The position numbers and the translations under genes were made by a program. This document shows, piece after piece, positions 1 to 9,220 of a DNA stretch of 64,000 bases (its first letter is position 1; the number at the start of each line of letters is the position of its first letter). The notes under the pieces were generated by a model. That model saw only the letters and a program-made list of their open reading frames with translations. It did not search any database and had not been told where the DNA came from. The DNA is from CBDFGK01 sp965247075 (GTDB lineage Bacteria > Pseudomonadota > Gammaproteobacteria > Pseudomonadales > Halieaceae): assembly GCA_965247075.1 (NCBI GenBank), contig CBDFGK010000003.1, forward strand, positions 558,001-622,000, read 5' to 3'.

Positions 1-100
1 GACAGCCGGTTCCCGGTCGCCGGCGCTGCCCTTCAAGCTGCGCTTTCCGATAGTACGTTTCAGATCAGGCTGAAGTACTACGGAGTTGATCAGCGGTTCC
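1..100. other. Left window edge, no gene recognised
   Basis: I see no complete gene here. The first bases may be the 3' flank of the receptor gene that ends at position 101 or the edge of another gene outside the window. No hairpin with a T-run is obvious. Confidence 0.4.
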
Positions 101-2878
101 CTAAAACCTACCCCTGATGCCGATCGAATACCGGGCGCCGTTATCTTCAATATTGTATATCTGGTTTGCGAAGCGGCCCGTTTGCGTGAGTTCCTCTTCG
201 GTAATGTTGATCCCCTCGAAGAACACGGTGAAGCTATCGGTAAAATCCCAGCTGGCGCTGATATCCCACTGGCCGAACTCGTTGGTGTTCACCGGCTCGC
301 CGTTAAAACCATTATCAATCCGGCGCAGGAACTCTTCCCGGTTGTTGAAGGCAATACGGGCCTGCCAGGTATCCTGCTCATAGAACAGGATCAGGTTCTG
401 AGAATCGCCCAGACCCTCCAGTGCGAATGATTGGCTCACGTCGTCGCCGAGGCTGATATCGCTGTCAACAAAGGTAGCGTTGGCGATAATGCCGAAACCG
501 CTTTCCCACACATGCTGGATCGCCAACTCATAGCCGGTTACATTTGCCGTTTCGCCATTTCTTGGGCGACTGACCGCGTAGACTTCCGACTCGCCGTTGA
601 GCTCTTCCGTGGTCGCCACCACATCCACATCGGGATTGGCCGGATCCAGGATCACACCCTCGGCACACAATTCCGAGTTGGCCGCGCTACAGCGGAAATT
701 ATCGACGGGGCTGCGATCACTCATCGTGAACGTCTCCGCGCCGGTCAGTGTTGTGATGAAGTCCTCGATGTCCTTGTTGAAAACCGCGATAGAAGCAACG
801 CTCGACTCGTCGTAATACCACTCGAACGACAGGTCCCAGTTTTCAGCCTTGAACGGCTTCAGCGAGGGATTACCTCCGCCGGCCGTCAGGTTCTGGCGAC
901 GTGGCTCGTTGAACACGGTGGCCGGCGACAGTTCGGACATCGTCGGCCTAGTCATGGAATCGTACACTGCGAACCGCAATACCATTTCGTCCGTAACGTC
1001 CAGTTTCACGTTAACATTGGGCAACAGGTTCGAATAGCTGTCCCCCTCCACGATATTCGTGGCCGGGCCCAGCACGTTGGAAAACAGGGTCAGGTCTGTC
1101 GTTGGCACGACGTCGCTGATAAAGCTCTGCACGGCCTCCACGTCAATATCCGTTTCTGCATAGCGCGCGCCCACATTCACTTCCATCGGCATATCGCCAA
1201 CCTCGAAGCCGAACGTGAAATCGACGTAGAACGTGGTGATATCTTCGTTGATCGTGTAGCGATTGTTTTGCAGTACCGGCTCGATCGGGTTACCCGAATC
1301 GGCGAGGAACTGTACGTTGGCATCACCGTCGTAGGTGTAAAACGTGTCTATGAGGCCACTGAAGTAGTTCTCCGCCTGGAACGGCCTGAAGTCAATAACG
1401 TCGTTGGGCGCAGGTGTTCCGTAGCCATAGAAGGCGCATTGGCTGGCAAATATCTGGAAGCTGGATTTTTCCCGCTCCTGCAGGTAGGCACCGAACTTCA
1501 TTTTCTGAAATACCGTGGTATCGGGCGTGAACTCGAAATCCAGTTTCACCTCATTGATTTCATCTTCATCCGAAAAGCGGTTTCCCTTCTCGTTGTAGTG
1601 CAGGCGCGAAAGGCTGGGGTCCGGCAGGCTGCCGTCTTCGAAGCCATCATGGCGCACGGTAGGGGTGCCACCGATACCATCGAAGTCGTAATTGTTGATG
1701 ATACCCACAACATTGAATCGATCCTTCCCGGCGCGGTCGTTCTCGGCAGTCGAGGTAGAGGCATCAAACTTGACCAGCAAGCTTTCGTTGATATCCCACT
1801 CGACATTGATGCCGTAGCCTTCCACCTCGGTATCGCGCGAGTTACGGGTGTGGGACACGAAGTCGGTCGCCGGGTTACCGCTGCCCTGGTGCAGGTCAAT
1901 CTCCTGGGAGAAGGCCAATAGCGTTCCTGTTGCCTCGTCGATCGTGGCGCTACCAACTCGGTCGGGCTCGAACCAGGACGCCAGGTCGGTCACCAGGGAA
2001 TCGACCTCGAACCTGGAGATAAACCCGTCAAGTGTAATAGCCAGGTCATCGGTCGGGGCGAATTGCAGAACGAGGTTCGCATTGTCCCGGGTGCGCTCCT
2101 GTTCATCCACTATCTGATCCCAGTTACGGGGGATGTAGGCATTGGTAAACAGCACACCATCAGCGCGGTTGGAAATAGTCTGCCCCGGTCGCCAGCCAAC
2201 GGTTTCTATGCGATTGATCTGCACCGTGCGCTCATCACGACTGGCGGACAGGAGTACACCCAGTTTGTCGTCCATGAAGGTGTTACTGATCAGGAGCGAG
2301 GCCGACGGTTTGGTTTCCTCGGACAGGGTTTCGTACACGCCCTTGACCTGGGCAACCGCCTGGAAGCCCATGTTGTCAAAGGGCCGGTTGGTAGTGACAT
2401 TGACCGTTGCGCCAATTGCACCTTCCTGGAGGGTCGCACTGCCAGTCTTGTAGACGCTCGCCCCGGAAATCAGGTCGGCGGACAGCACATCGAAGTTGAA
2501 TTCGCGACCAGGGCTGTCTGTGGCTATTTGTCGGCCATTGACGAGCACGGTATTGAACTGCGGACCCAGGCCGCGCACTGTGATTGCCTGGCCCTCACCT
2601 CCGCTGCGGTCAATTGACACGCCGGTTACCCGCTGCAGCGATTCCGCCACGTTGAGGTCGGGGAACTTACCCACATCCTCGGCAGAAATTGAATCGACCA
2701 CCCCGGGCGAGTCGCGCTTGATGTCCATCGCGCGGGTCAGACTACCGCGAATACCGGTAATCACCACCTCTTCCAATACACCCTGCTGCGCCACTGCGGT
2801 GGCGCCGCCTATCGATAACACGCCCGATATGGCGGTTGCCAGGGTCGTTTTCCTCAATTGTTTGTGATTTGCATACAT
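101..2878 (-). CDS. TonB-dependent outer-membrane receptor
   Basis: About 925 residues. An N-terminal signal peptide ends near AVAQQ, followed by a TonB box-like EEVVITG segment. Next comes a plug domain with VGKFPDLNVAESLQRVTGV and the ring motif TVRGLGPQFNTVLVNGR, and a long beta-barrel ends in an aromatic residue (GIRGRF). This is the large TonB-Xanth/Caul-type receptor common in aquatic oligosaccharide users; such receptors take substrates across the outer membrane using TonB-ExbBD energy. I chose ATG at 2878 over an upstream GTG because GGGAG lies just before it. It sits beside beta- and alpha-galactosidase genes, so a galactoside substrate is inferred, not shown. A hairpin and an AT-rich palindromic motif lie in its upstream region. 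Confidence 0.93.
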   Translation of the reverse strand: MYANHKQLRKTTLATAISGVLSIGGATAVAQQGVLEEVVITGIRGSLTRAMDIKRDSPGVVDSISAEDVGKFPDLNVAESLQRVTGVSIDRSGGEGQAITVRGLGPQFNTVLVNGRQIATDSPGREFNFDVLSADLISGASVYKTGSATLQEGAIGATVNVTTNRPFDNMGFQAVAQVKGVYETLSEETKPSASLLISNTFMDDKLGVLLSASRDERTVQINRIETVGWRPGQTISNRADGVLFTNAYIPRNWDQIVDEQERTRDNANLVLQFAPTDDLAITLDGFISRFEVDSLVTDLASWFEPDRVGSATIDEATGTLLAFSQEIDLHQGSGNPATDFVSHTRNSRDTEVEGYGINVEWDINESLLVKFDASTSTAENDRAGKDRFNVVGIINNYDFDGIGGTPTVRHDGFEDGSLPDPSLSRLHYNEKGNRFSDEDEINEVKLDFEFTPDTTVFQKMKFGAYLQEREKSSFQIFASQCAFYGYGTPAPNDVIDFRPFQAENYFSGLIDTFYTYDGDANVQFLADSGNPIEPVLQNNRYTINEDITTFYVDFTFGFEVGDMPMEVNVGARYAETDIDVEAVQSFISDVVPTTDLTLFSNVLGPATNIVEGDSYSNLLPNVNVKLDVTDEMVLRFAVYDSMTRPTMSELSPATVFNEPRRQNLTAGGGNPSLKPFKAENWDLSFEWYYDESSVASIAVFNKDIEDFITTLTGAETFTMSDRSPVDNFRCSAANSELCAEGVILDPANPDVDVVATTEELNGESEVYAVSRPRNGETANVTGYELAIQHVWESGFGIIANATFVDSDISLGDDVSQSFALEGLGDSQNLILFYEQDTWQARIAFNNREEFLRRIDNGFNGEPVNTNEFGQWDISASWDFTDSFTVFFEGINITEEELTQTGRFANQIYNIEDNGARYSIGIRGRF

Positions 2879-2913
2879 GGGAGTCTCCCGCACGAGTAAT
2901 TATAATTATTAAA

Positions 2914-2931
2914 CGGCATTATGAAATGCCG
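2914..2931. promoter_or_regulatory. Inverted repeat in receptor 5' region
   Basis: Perfect 6-bp arms CGGCAT and ATGCCG surround a 6-bp spacer, 36 bp upstream of the receptor start codon. It could be an operator or a hairpin in the mRNA leader. The role is inferred only from position and symmetry. Confidence 0.4.
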
Positions 2932-2973
2932 CTTTCTGATATACACTTGCCTCTGAATTTGTAATTCTAGGAT

Positions 2974-2982
2974 ATATCATAT
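2974..2982. promoter_or_regulatory. Candidate operator, receptor promoter region
   Basis: The plus strand reads ATATCATAT, the reverse complement of ATATGATAT, inside a longer AT run. The same 9-mer lies before the symporter gene and the GntR regulator gene, and a one-mismatch relative lies between the alpha-galactosidase and dgoD genes. Binding by the local GntR protein is inference; the AT-rich run could also simply be promoter -10 sequence. Confidence 0.45.
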
Positions 2983-3222
2983 ATATAGTAAAGATAAAGT
3001 TGGGAAAAATTTAAACGATCAGTTCGCTGATAACTGAAAGCCGGTTTTTACGGTATGCTGTCTACACTCAGGGTCAGTCCCGAAACCTGTAGCACCATCC
3101 TGGGCGCGGACCAGAAATCCGGTGCAGAAGTCGTCAAGCTCACCGGTTACTCACATCAAGTGGCGATGTCGGCAGTTGGGCCGCACCCCAGGACCTAGCC
3201 AAGCGGGGATTACATAAACATT
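2983..3222. other. Intergenic region before beta-galactosidase gene
   Basis: Roughly 240 bp between the divergent receptor and beta-galactosidase genes. Apart from the AT-rich motif at its left edge I see no gene, terminator or clear sigma-70 promoter. A shared control region for both genes is likely from the divergent layout. Confidence 0.4.
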
Positions 3223-5202
3223 ATGTTCGGAGTTTGTTACTACCCAGAGCATTGGGCACAGGCCAAGTGGGCGGAAGATGCGCGAATGATGTCAGAACTC
3301 GGCCTGACTTACGTACGTATAGGAGAGTTTGCCTGGTCGCGGCTTGAGCCCGACGCCGGGCGATTGTGTTTCGACTGGCTCGACCAGTCGATTGCGACAC
3401 TGAGTGAGGCAGGGCTGCAGCTCATTATAGGCACGCCTACCGCCACGCCGCCCAAATGGCTTGTTGACCAGTACCCGGACATACTTCCGGTGTCTCCCGA
3501 GACCGGTCTTCGGCGCGGTTTTGGCTCACGCCGCCACTGCGATTTTTCCAGCGACAACTATGTCCGCGAAGCACTCAGAATCTCCGAGCTCGTGGTTAAG
3601 CGGTACGGTGGCAACAGCAGCGTTGTCGGCTGGCAGACCGACAACGAACTCGGCAGCCACGAAACGACCTTCAGCGCGTCGCCGGCCGCCGGCAACGCGT
3701 TCCAACGCTGGTGCAGTCGTCGTTACCAGACGATTGAGGCGCTGAATCGGGCCTGGGGCACCGTGTTCTGGTCCATGGAATACCGGGATTTTACAGAAGT
3801 TGATCTGCCGGTGGGCGCTGTAACCGAAATCAGCCCGGCTCACCAGCTCGCCTATCGGCGATTCTCCTCCGACCAGATGGCCAGCTTCCATAACCGCCTG
3901 GCGGCACTTATCCGCCGCCATGCGCCAGGTAAGTTTATCACCCACAACTTCATCCCCATGTTTGAAACCGGCGCAGATAATTTCGCCCTAGCCGAACCCC
4001 TGGATTTTGCCAGCTACGACAATTACCCCTTGGGCAGGACTGACCAGCAGTTCAGCACCGCGCCGGCTGCCGGCTTTCGCAGCTACATGCGCACCGGCCA
4101 CCCCGACCTTGCCTCCTACTACCACGATCAGTGTCGGGATTTGACCGACGGCGGCTTCTGGGTGATGGAGCAACAGCCCGGCCCGGTCAACTGGGCACAT
4201 AACAACCCCCGTCCCGCACCGGGAATGATACGACTGTGGACGCTGGAAGCATTGGCCCACGGCGCGCTCTGCGTCGTGTACTTTCGCTGGCGTCAGGCAG
4301 TCTTCGGACAGGAGCAAATGCATGCAGGCTTGTTGCGCCAGGATGATTCGAAGTCAGATGCCTGGCCAGAGATTGTGGCAGCCATGGAAGATGCCCGAAA
4401 ACTGGGTGTGGCGTCATCGGCACCCCCCTCTACACAGGTGGCGATTATTACCGGGTCGGAATCCCAGTGGGTAACCGACATTGAAAAACAGGCTGGGGAC
4501 TATGACTTTAACGAGGTTCAGTTTTCCTATTACAGCGCTCTTCGCCAACTTGGACTCAATGTGGATTTCGTTGCCACGACCGCCGACTTTTCCCGCTATG
4601 AACTGGTTTTCGCACCCTGTTTGCCCATTGTTGACGACACCTTCGTGCAGCGCTGCGAGCAGTCCGGTGCGACATTTGTTTTCGGGCCGCGATCCGGCTC
4701 AAAGACTGCGGAATTCTCGGTCCCGGAGGAGCTGCCACCGGGATTACTGCAGCGCATCATGCCAGTTCGGATACTGTCCGTGGAAACCCTTCGCGCTGAC
4801 TGTGAAGAAACCCTGAGTTGGAAGGGGAACGATTATCGCTGCGGGATCTGGCGCGAGGAAATCTGTTGCGAAGGTGGCGAAGTGTTGGCGCACTTCCACG
4901 ACAAAAGCCCTGCGCTAGTGCGCTTCGGCCACTTTCTGTACCTCGCAACCCTGACCGACGGGGAGTTTCTCAAAGACTTGTTTCAGTCTTTGTGCAATCA
5001 GTCCGGTATCGCCACCCGGATGTACGGTGATGACATTCGCGTCTGCAAACGCGGTGATATTCTGTATGCCTTTAACTACTCCGGAATGCCCCGGCCATTA
5101 CCCTTGACGGACAACGATAAGGTTCTCCTGGGAGAAAAGATGATTTCTCCCTACGGTGTAACCGCCTGGGTCGAGGTGAAAAATGAGGGGTCAATTGATT
5201 AA
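3223..5202 (+). CDS. Beta-galactosidase, GH42 family
   Basis: 659 residues, the usual length for GH42 retaining beta-galactosidases. The N terminus GVCYYPEHW is the family hallmark. Glu141 in the DNE motif is the expected acid/base. Glu near residue 313 in WVMEQQPG is the expected nucleophile. After the TIM barrel come the trimerisation domain (about 395-590) and a small C-terminal beta domain. There is no signal peptide, so it should act in the cytoplasm on imported galactosides. It starts 18 bp after a GGGG stretch and is followed 85 bp later by a sodium/sugar symporter on the same strand, with its own AT-rich motif in the gap. Linkage specificity cannot be read from sequence alone. Confidence 0.93.
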   Translation: MFGVCYYPEHWAQAKWAEDARMMSELGLTYVRIGEFAWSRLEPDAGRLCFDWLDQSIATLSEAGLQLIIGTPTATPPKWLVDQYPDILPVSPETGLRRGFGSRRHCDFSSDNYVREALRISELVVKRYGGNSSVVGWQTDNELGSHETTFSASPAAGNAFQRWCSRRYQTIEALNRAWGTVFWSMEYRDFTEVDLPVGAVTEISPAHQLAYRRFSSDQMASFHNRLAALIRRHAPGKFITHNFIPMFETGADNFALAEPLDFASYDNYPLGRTDQQFSTAPAAGFRSYMRTGHPDLASYYHDQCRDLTDGGFWVMEQQPGPVNWAHNNPRPAPGMIRLWTLEALAHGALCVVYFRWRQAVFGQEQMHAGLLRQDDSKSDAWPEIVAAMEDARKLGVASSAPPSTQVAIITGSESQWVTDIEKQAGDYDFNEVQFSYYSALRQLGLNVDFVATTADFSRYELVFAPCLPIVDDTFVQRCEQSGATFVFGPRSGSKTAEFSVPEELPPGLLQRIMPVRILSVETLRADCEETLSWKGNDYRCGIWREEICCEGGEVLAHFHDKSPALVRFGHFLYLATLTDGEFLKDLFQSLCNQSGIATRMYGDDIRVCKRGDILYAFNYSGMPRPLPLTDNDKVLLGEKMISPYGVTAWVEVKNEGSID

Positions 5203-5211
5203 ATCTGTTTT

Positions 5212-5220
5212 ATATGATAT
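5212..5220. promoter_or_regulatory. Candidate operator before symporter gene
   Basis: Exact ATATGATAT, followed within a few bases by a second AT palindrome (GCATATATGC, 5224-5233). It lies in the 85-bp gap between the GH42 and symporter genes. It matches motifs before the receptor and GntR genes. The assignment to the GntR regulator is inferred from recurrence. Confidence 0.45.
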
Positions 5221-5287
5221 TACGCATATATGCAAAAAGCGGGAGGTCGACTGGTGCACAGAGGCTACTCCGTTCTGAGGAAATTAC

Positions 5288-6739
5288 ATGTCAAATACCA
5301 CTGTGCAGGTCTTCATCTTCCTTTTCATAACCGGCCTTATTGCCTTCCTGACCTTCCTCAAATGTCGCGCCGCGCCAAAATCGGGGGCTCATTCCACCGA
5401 GGATGATAACAGGGAAGTTTTTCTTGCCGGTGGTGGTCTGTCCTGGATTTTCGTGGCTGGCTCAATCACGCTGACCAACTTGAGCACGGATCAACTGGTG
5501 GGCATGAATGGCAACCAGATGGCCCTGCTGGTGTGGTGGGAATTTGCCGCTGTCGGTGGTCTGGTTGTGTTGGCCAAGGTGTTTTTACCGCTGTACTACG
5601 AGTACAACTGCACCACCACCACGGAATTGCTGGAAAAACGGTACAACGACCATCACATCAGGGCGCTCATAGGCTGCCTGTTTATGCTGGGCAACGTGTT
5701 CATATTTTTGCCATCAATGCTCTACAGTGGTTCACTGTTTATGAAAACGATGTTTGGCATCGACGCGCCCATCATACTCCTCGCCATCGCATTCGCCGTT
5801 ACCGGTGCCGCCTATGCCGTATTCGGTGGCCTGCGGGCGGTTGCAATCTCCGACTCCTACAGTGGTGTGCTATTGCTCGGGCTCGGCTTGCTGGTGGTGC
5901 TGTTGTCGCTGGCGGCCATTAATTTCGACTTCAGTGGCATTCCCCGCGAACGGCTGACGCTCATTGGGGACAACAATTCACCCATTCCTTGGCACACGCT
6001 GTTCACCGGCATGATCTTCATCCAGATTTTTTACTGGAGTACCAACCAGACCATAACCCAACGGGCCATGGCCTCACCTACGGTTGCCGAAGGCCAGAAG
6101 GGCGTTTTGGCCGCTGCGGGCATCCGCTTGCTGATCGTGCCCCCGATGATAGTTGTGCCGGGCATCGTATCCTACAAGTTGTACGGCGATATTGGCGATG
6201 CCGCCTACGGCAGGATTGTTGGTGATATTCTGCCGGTCTGGCTGTCCGGGGCGTTCGCAGCCGCCGTGGCGGCCGCGGTTCTAACCAGCGTTAACAGCGT
6301 CCTTAATTCATCGACGGCGCTGTATGTGTGCGACATTCACGAAAAATACATTGGCAAGGCACCCAATGTGCCAAGGCTTAACGCCGTTATCACACTCATT
6401 TTCGTCATTATTGCCCTGCTGCTTGTGCCGATATACGCAACGGCGGAAAGCATTATAAACCTCATCCAGCAGTTATACGGCTTGCTCAGTATGCCGATAC
6501 TCTCCGCGTTTATAGTCGGTCTGCTTTTTCGGGACGTTGATGCCAGGGCGGCGATTATCTCCGTTGTTCTAGGTGTGTGCCTGTATGGCTATTTCTCTTT
6601 CGTGTGGACCCCGCTGCACTACATCCACATGATGTTTTTTACACTGCTAAGCTGTGTGTGCATGGCGCTGCTTATTTCCCGTTTTGTTTTTGGTACACAA
6701 CCGGCCCTGCTCGGGAAAGGGGCCACCGCATCGGCGTGA
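5288..6739 (+). CDS. Sodium/solute symporter (SSS family), sugar type
   Basis: 483 residues with about 13-14 hydrophobic segments and no signal peptide. It has the SSS-family layout, including GSITLTNLSTDQLVGMNG in the first helices and WSTNQTITQRAMAS near the middle. It most resembles the YidK/SglT-like subgroup that moves galactose or glucose with sodium. It should sit in the inner membrane and import the sugar that the neighbouring hydrolases release or use. A strong ribosome site, GAGGAAATTAC, precedes the ATG. It converges with the alpha-galactosidase gene, leaving 45 bp between the stops. The exact substrate is inferred from context. Confidence 0.88.
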   Translation: MSNTTVQVFIFLFITGLIAFLTFLKCRAAPKSGAHSTEDDNREVFLAGGGLSWIFVAGSITLTNLSTDQLVGMNGNQMALLVWWEFAAVGGLVVLAKVFLPLYYEYNCTTTTELLEKRYNDHHIRALIGCLFMLGNVFIFLPSMLYSGSLFMKTMFGIDAPIILLAIAFAVTGAAYAVFGGLRAVAISDSYSGVLLLGLGLLVVLLSLAAINFDFSGIPRERLTLIGDNNSPIPWHTLFTGMIFIQIFYWSTNQTITQRAMASPTVAEGQKGVLAAAGIRLLIVPPMIVVPGIVSYKLYGDIGDAAYGRIVGDILPVWLSGAFAAAVAAAVLTSVNSVLNSSTALYVCDIHEKYIGKAPNVPRLNAVITLIFVIIALLLVPIYATAESIINLIQQLYGLLSMPILSAFIVGLLFRDVDARAAIISVVLGVCLYGYFSFVWTPLHYIHMMFFTLLSCVCMALLISRFVFGTQPALLGKGATASA

Positions 6740-6784
6740 ACGCCGCGGTCGCCCTGCAAAATAAACCGGTAGAGCGCGCACTCG

Positions 6785-8917
6785 CTATTGGCGTGCGAGG
6801 TGAAAAATTAGCAGGCTTTCCGGCATCATGATCGGCAATTGCAGACCGATACGCATCAGGGAATCGCCACTCAACACGGCACCGTTGATGACATCGAGGA
6901 TAGATGTCGAGTTACTGCGCGGCTCCAGTGGCCAGATCACATTTATTTCGTAGTACTCGTTAGCCTGGAGCCCGCGAAAACGAAAACGGCCCGGAGCGCT
7001 GTTGGGCAGGCCCGACAACAAGGCGTAGGAAAACATGGCCTCGCCACCGTCCTCGGCAATGATACCGAAACCGCTCTCGTAGTCGTGCAAATCCAGGCGA
7101 ACAAGGTTACTGCCGAGTATCAATCGACGGTGCTTTTTATGTAGCGCAATGGCCGCCGATAACTCGGTCTTTTCCTCCGCACTCATATCCAGCAGGTTTG
7201 CCTCAATACCCATATCGCCAAACAACGCCACGCCGGCGCGCGTGGCCATGCTGATACTGCGCCCGGTGATATGACAGTGATAGGGCCCCACATGCGCGCC
7301 CATGAATTCTGGCGGGAAGAAAAACGAAAATCCTCTCTGGATACGCAGGCGGTCAAGTGCGTCATTGGTATCCGATGTCCAGATCCGGTCTGTGTGCGCC
7401 AGCACCCCAAAATCGGCACGCGCCCCACCGGATGCACAACTCTCTATTTCGACGCTGGTATGTGTCGCGCGAATCCGTTCCAGCAAATCATAGAGGGCCA
7501 GGGTCTGGAAATGGGTAACCGCCCGCCCGTCTCTGCCTCCGGGCTGATGCAGGTTTCGATTCATATCCCACTTCAGGTAGCTGATCGAATATTCCGAAAG
7601 CAAGGCGTCGATACGCTCAAACAGGTAGTCCTGTACCTCTGAGCGCGTCAAATCCAGCACCAACTGTTTGCGCGCCATCACCAGTGGGGCCGGGCTGGCG
7701 TTCAGTGCCCAATTCGGATGTGCGCGATACAAATCGCTGTCGGGATTGACCATTTCCGGCTCAATCCACAGGCCAAACGTCATGCCCCTGGCATGAACAT
7801 GGTCTATCAGCGGCGTGAGGCCAGCGGGAAAAATCTGTTCATCGACAAACCAATCACCCAGGCCGGAGGAATCGGAATTGCGGTTTCGGAACCAGCCGTC
7901 ATCCAATACATAGCGCTCGACGCCGACGGCCGCGGCCTCATCGGCCAGCGCGAGCAGTTTATCCATGGACAAATCAAAGTAGAGTACCTCCCAGGTGTTG
8001 AAATGCACGGGTTTCTGCTTCTTTTTCACGCGCGTGTCCGTAAGATGCGAGCGGACGTACTTGTGGAAGCAGCGCGACAGACCGGAAAAGCCATCGTGGG
8101 TCCGGGCTCCGAACAACGTGGGGCTATGGTAGCTTTCGCCGGGCGCAAGCGAGAGTTCGCCGGGATGAAACAACTCCCCCAACTGGGCGTATGCACGTCC
8201 CCCGGATTGTTCTTCGATACAGATGCGGTGGTTTCCGCTCCAGCCGAGGTGCAGACCGTAAGCGCCCCCGATACTCTCGTTGGTCTGGCCCGTGTGTATT
8301 ACTACACCTGGAAAAGTATCGTGCGACGTTCGTCCCGACCTGTTTTCACGCAGGTAAGTTCCGAGGAAGCGATCCACGTGTTGGAGCTGGAATTCATTGG
8401 CCCAGCGCCCCTCGAAGCCGAGGATCCTGTCGTAGTGCAGCGGGACCGGGATGCAGGGCGCGTTGCACTGTTCCACCCATAGCGTGGAGTCGCCCAGATT
8501 GGTGATTTCGGTGGTCGCACACAACACGCCGCTTACGTCATCCAGTTGCAGGCGATGAACAATACGTAATTCAGTGGCTTCGCACCGCGAAATCAGGCTG
8601 AGGCCGTTGTCGGCACACTGTTCAACCGAATCGAGTGTCGAATAAATAGCCCACTGCTGGCCCTCACGGTGTACCTGTATGCCGGCGTTACCGAGAAAGC
8701 CGGCACCGAACTCGGGCGAGAGGGCAAGAGGGGCCTCGACTTCCACACTGGCGGGCGCCTCCTGGCGCGTGGTCAGCAGGGCCACCATCTCCGGGGTCGT
8801 GGATTCACTCAATCGGACCCCCCAGTGCAGGATTGCCGGCGCGTTGCGCCGGCAGTCAAGCACCAGTAAGCTGTTAGGGCTGTTCAGTGTGTAGAAGGGC
8901 TGGATTGTTGTGGCCAT
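6785..8917 (-). CDS. Alpha-galactosidase, GH36 family
   Basis: 710 residues, typical for bacterial GH36 tetrameric alpha-galactosidases. The N-terminal beta-supersandwich (about 1-310) is followed by the TIM barrel. Asp near residue 451 in YLKWDMNR is the expected nucleophile and Asp near 515 in SDTNDALDR the expected acid/base. The barrel also holds LDDGWFRNRN, GLWIEPEMVNPDSDLYR and ESCASGGAR. No signal peptide is seen, so a cytoplasmic enzyme acting on melibiose- or raffinose-type galactosides is expected. It is divergent from the galactonate dehydratase gene; the shared gap carries one of the AT-rich motifs. Confidence 0.94.
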   Translation of the reverse strand: MATTIQPFYTLNSPNSLLVLDCRRNAPAILHWGVRLSESTTPEMVALLTTRQEAPASVEVEAPLALSPEFGAGFLGNAGIQVHREGQQWAIYSTLDSVEQCADNGLSLISRCEATELRIVHRLQLDDVSGVLCATTEITNLGDSTLWVEQCNAPCIPVPLHYDRILGFEGRWANEFQLQHVDRFLGTYLRENRSGRTSHDTFPGVVIHTGQTNESIGGAYGLHLGWSGNHRICIEEQSGGRAYAQLGELFHPGELSLAPGESYHSPTLFGARTHDGFSGLSRCFHKYVRSHLTDTRVKKKQKPVHFNTWEVLYFDLSMDKLLALADEAAAVGVERYVLDDGWFRNRNSDSSGLGDWFVDEQIFPAGLTPLIDHVHARGMTFGLWIEPEMVNPDSDLYRAHPNWALNASPAPLVMARKQLVLDLTRSEVQDYLFERIDALLSEYSISYLKWDMNRNLHQPGGRDGRAVTHFQTLALYDLLERIRATHTSVEIESCASGGARADFGVLAHTDRIWTSDTNDALDRLRIQRGFSFFFPPEFMGAHVGPYHCHITGRSISMATRAGVALFGDMGIEANLLDMSAEEKTELSAAIALHKKHRRLILGSNLVRLDLHDYESGFGIIAEDGGEAMFSYALLSGLPNSAPGRFRFRGLQANEYYEINVIWPLEPRSNSTSILDVINGAVLSGDSLMRIGLQLPIMMPESLLIFHLARQ

Positions 8918-9220
8918 CGGCTTTCATCTCACGTTCGAGTCTTGCGCACGTCGTAATTGACCGGCGCGGCAAGTGTACCCCCCGCCCTCGCCCACTCGCA
9001 AAAACTGCATCCCAGCACGCACTAAACAGCCAAGGCTTTCTGCGTTTTAGGGTTTTCTATCCGGGATTGGGGTGGTTGAACTAAATAACATATTTATAAT
9101 ATAATTTCTAGTCTGAGCCTCTTCCGGTACGAGATGAACAAATCCGGCACCGGGCAGGCTCGATCCAACGAGCGCGCCAACTGCCGTAGGCAGGCAAGGA
9201 ATCAGGAGACCCACCACAGG
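8918..9220. other. Divergent control region, alpha-galactosidase/dgoD
   Basis: About 300 bp with no supported gene. It holds an AT-rich stretch (9081-9112) that includes the candidate operator at 9083. A longer in-frame extension of dgoD back to 9134 exists but does not look like DgoD and is rejected as coding. Confidence 0.4.
9083..9095. promoter_or_regulatory. Candidate operator, dgoD/alpha-galactosidase gap
   Basis: AAATAACATATTT on the plus strand differs at one base from the reverse complement of AAATATGATATTT, the motif before the GntR gene. It sits in a divergent intergenic region, so it could act on both genes. Function is inferred from the shared motif. Confidence 0.4.

Noticed and set aside
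431..1921. Long open frame antisense to the TonB-dependent receptor (496 codons)
   Set aside because: It lies wholly inside a clearly coding gene, has no recognisable domain, and matches the shadow frame expected in GC-rich coding DNA.
9134..9220. 29-codon N-terminal extension of DgoD
   Set aside because: It lacks family similarity; the conserved start with a ribosome site is ATG 9221.
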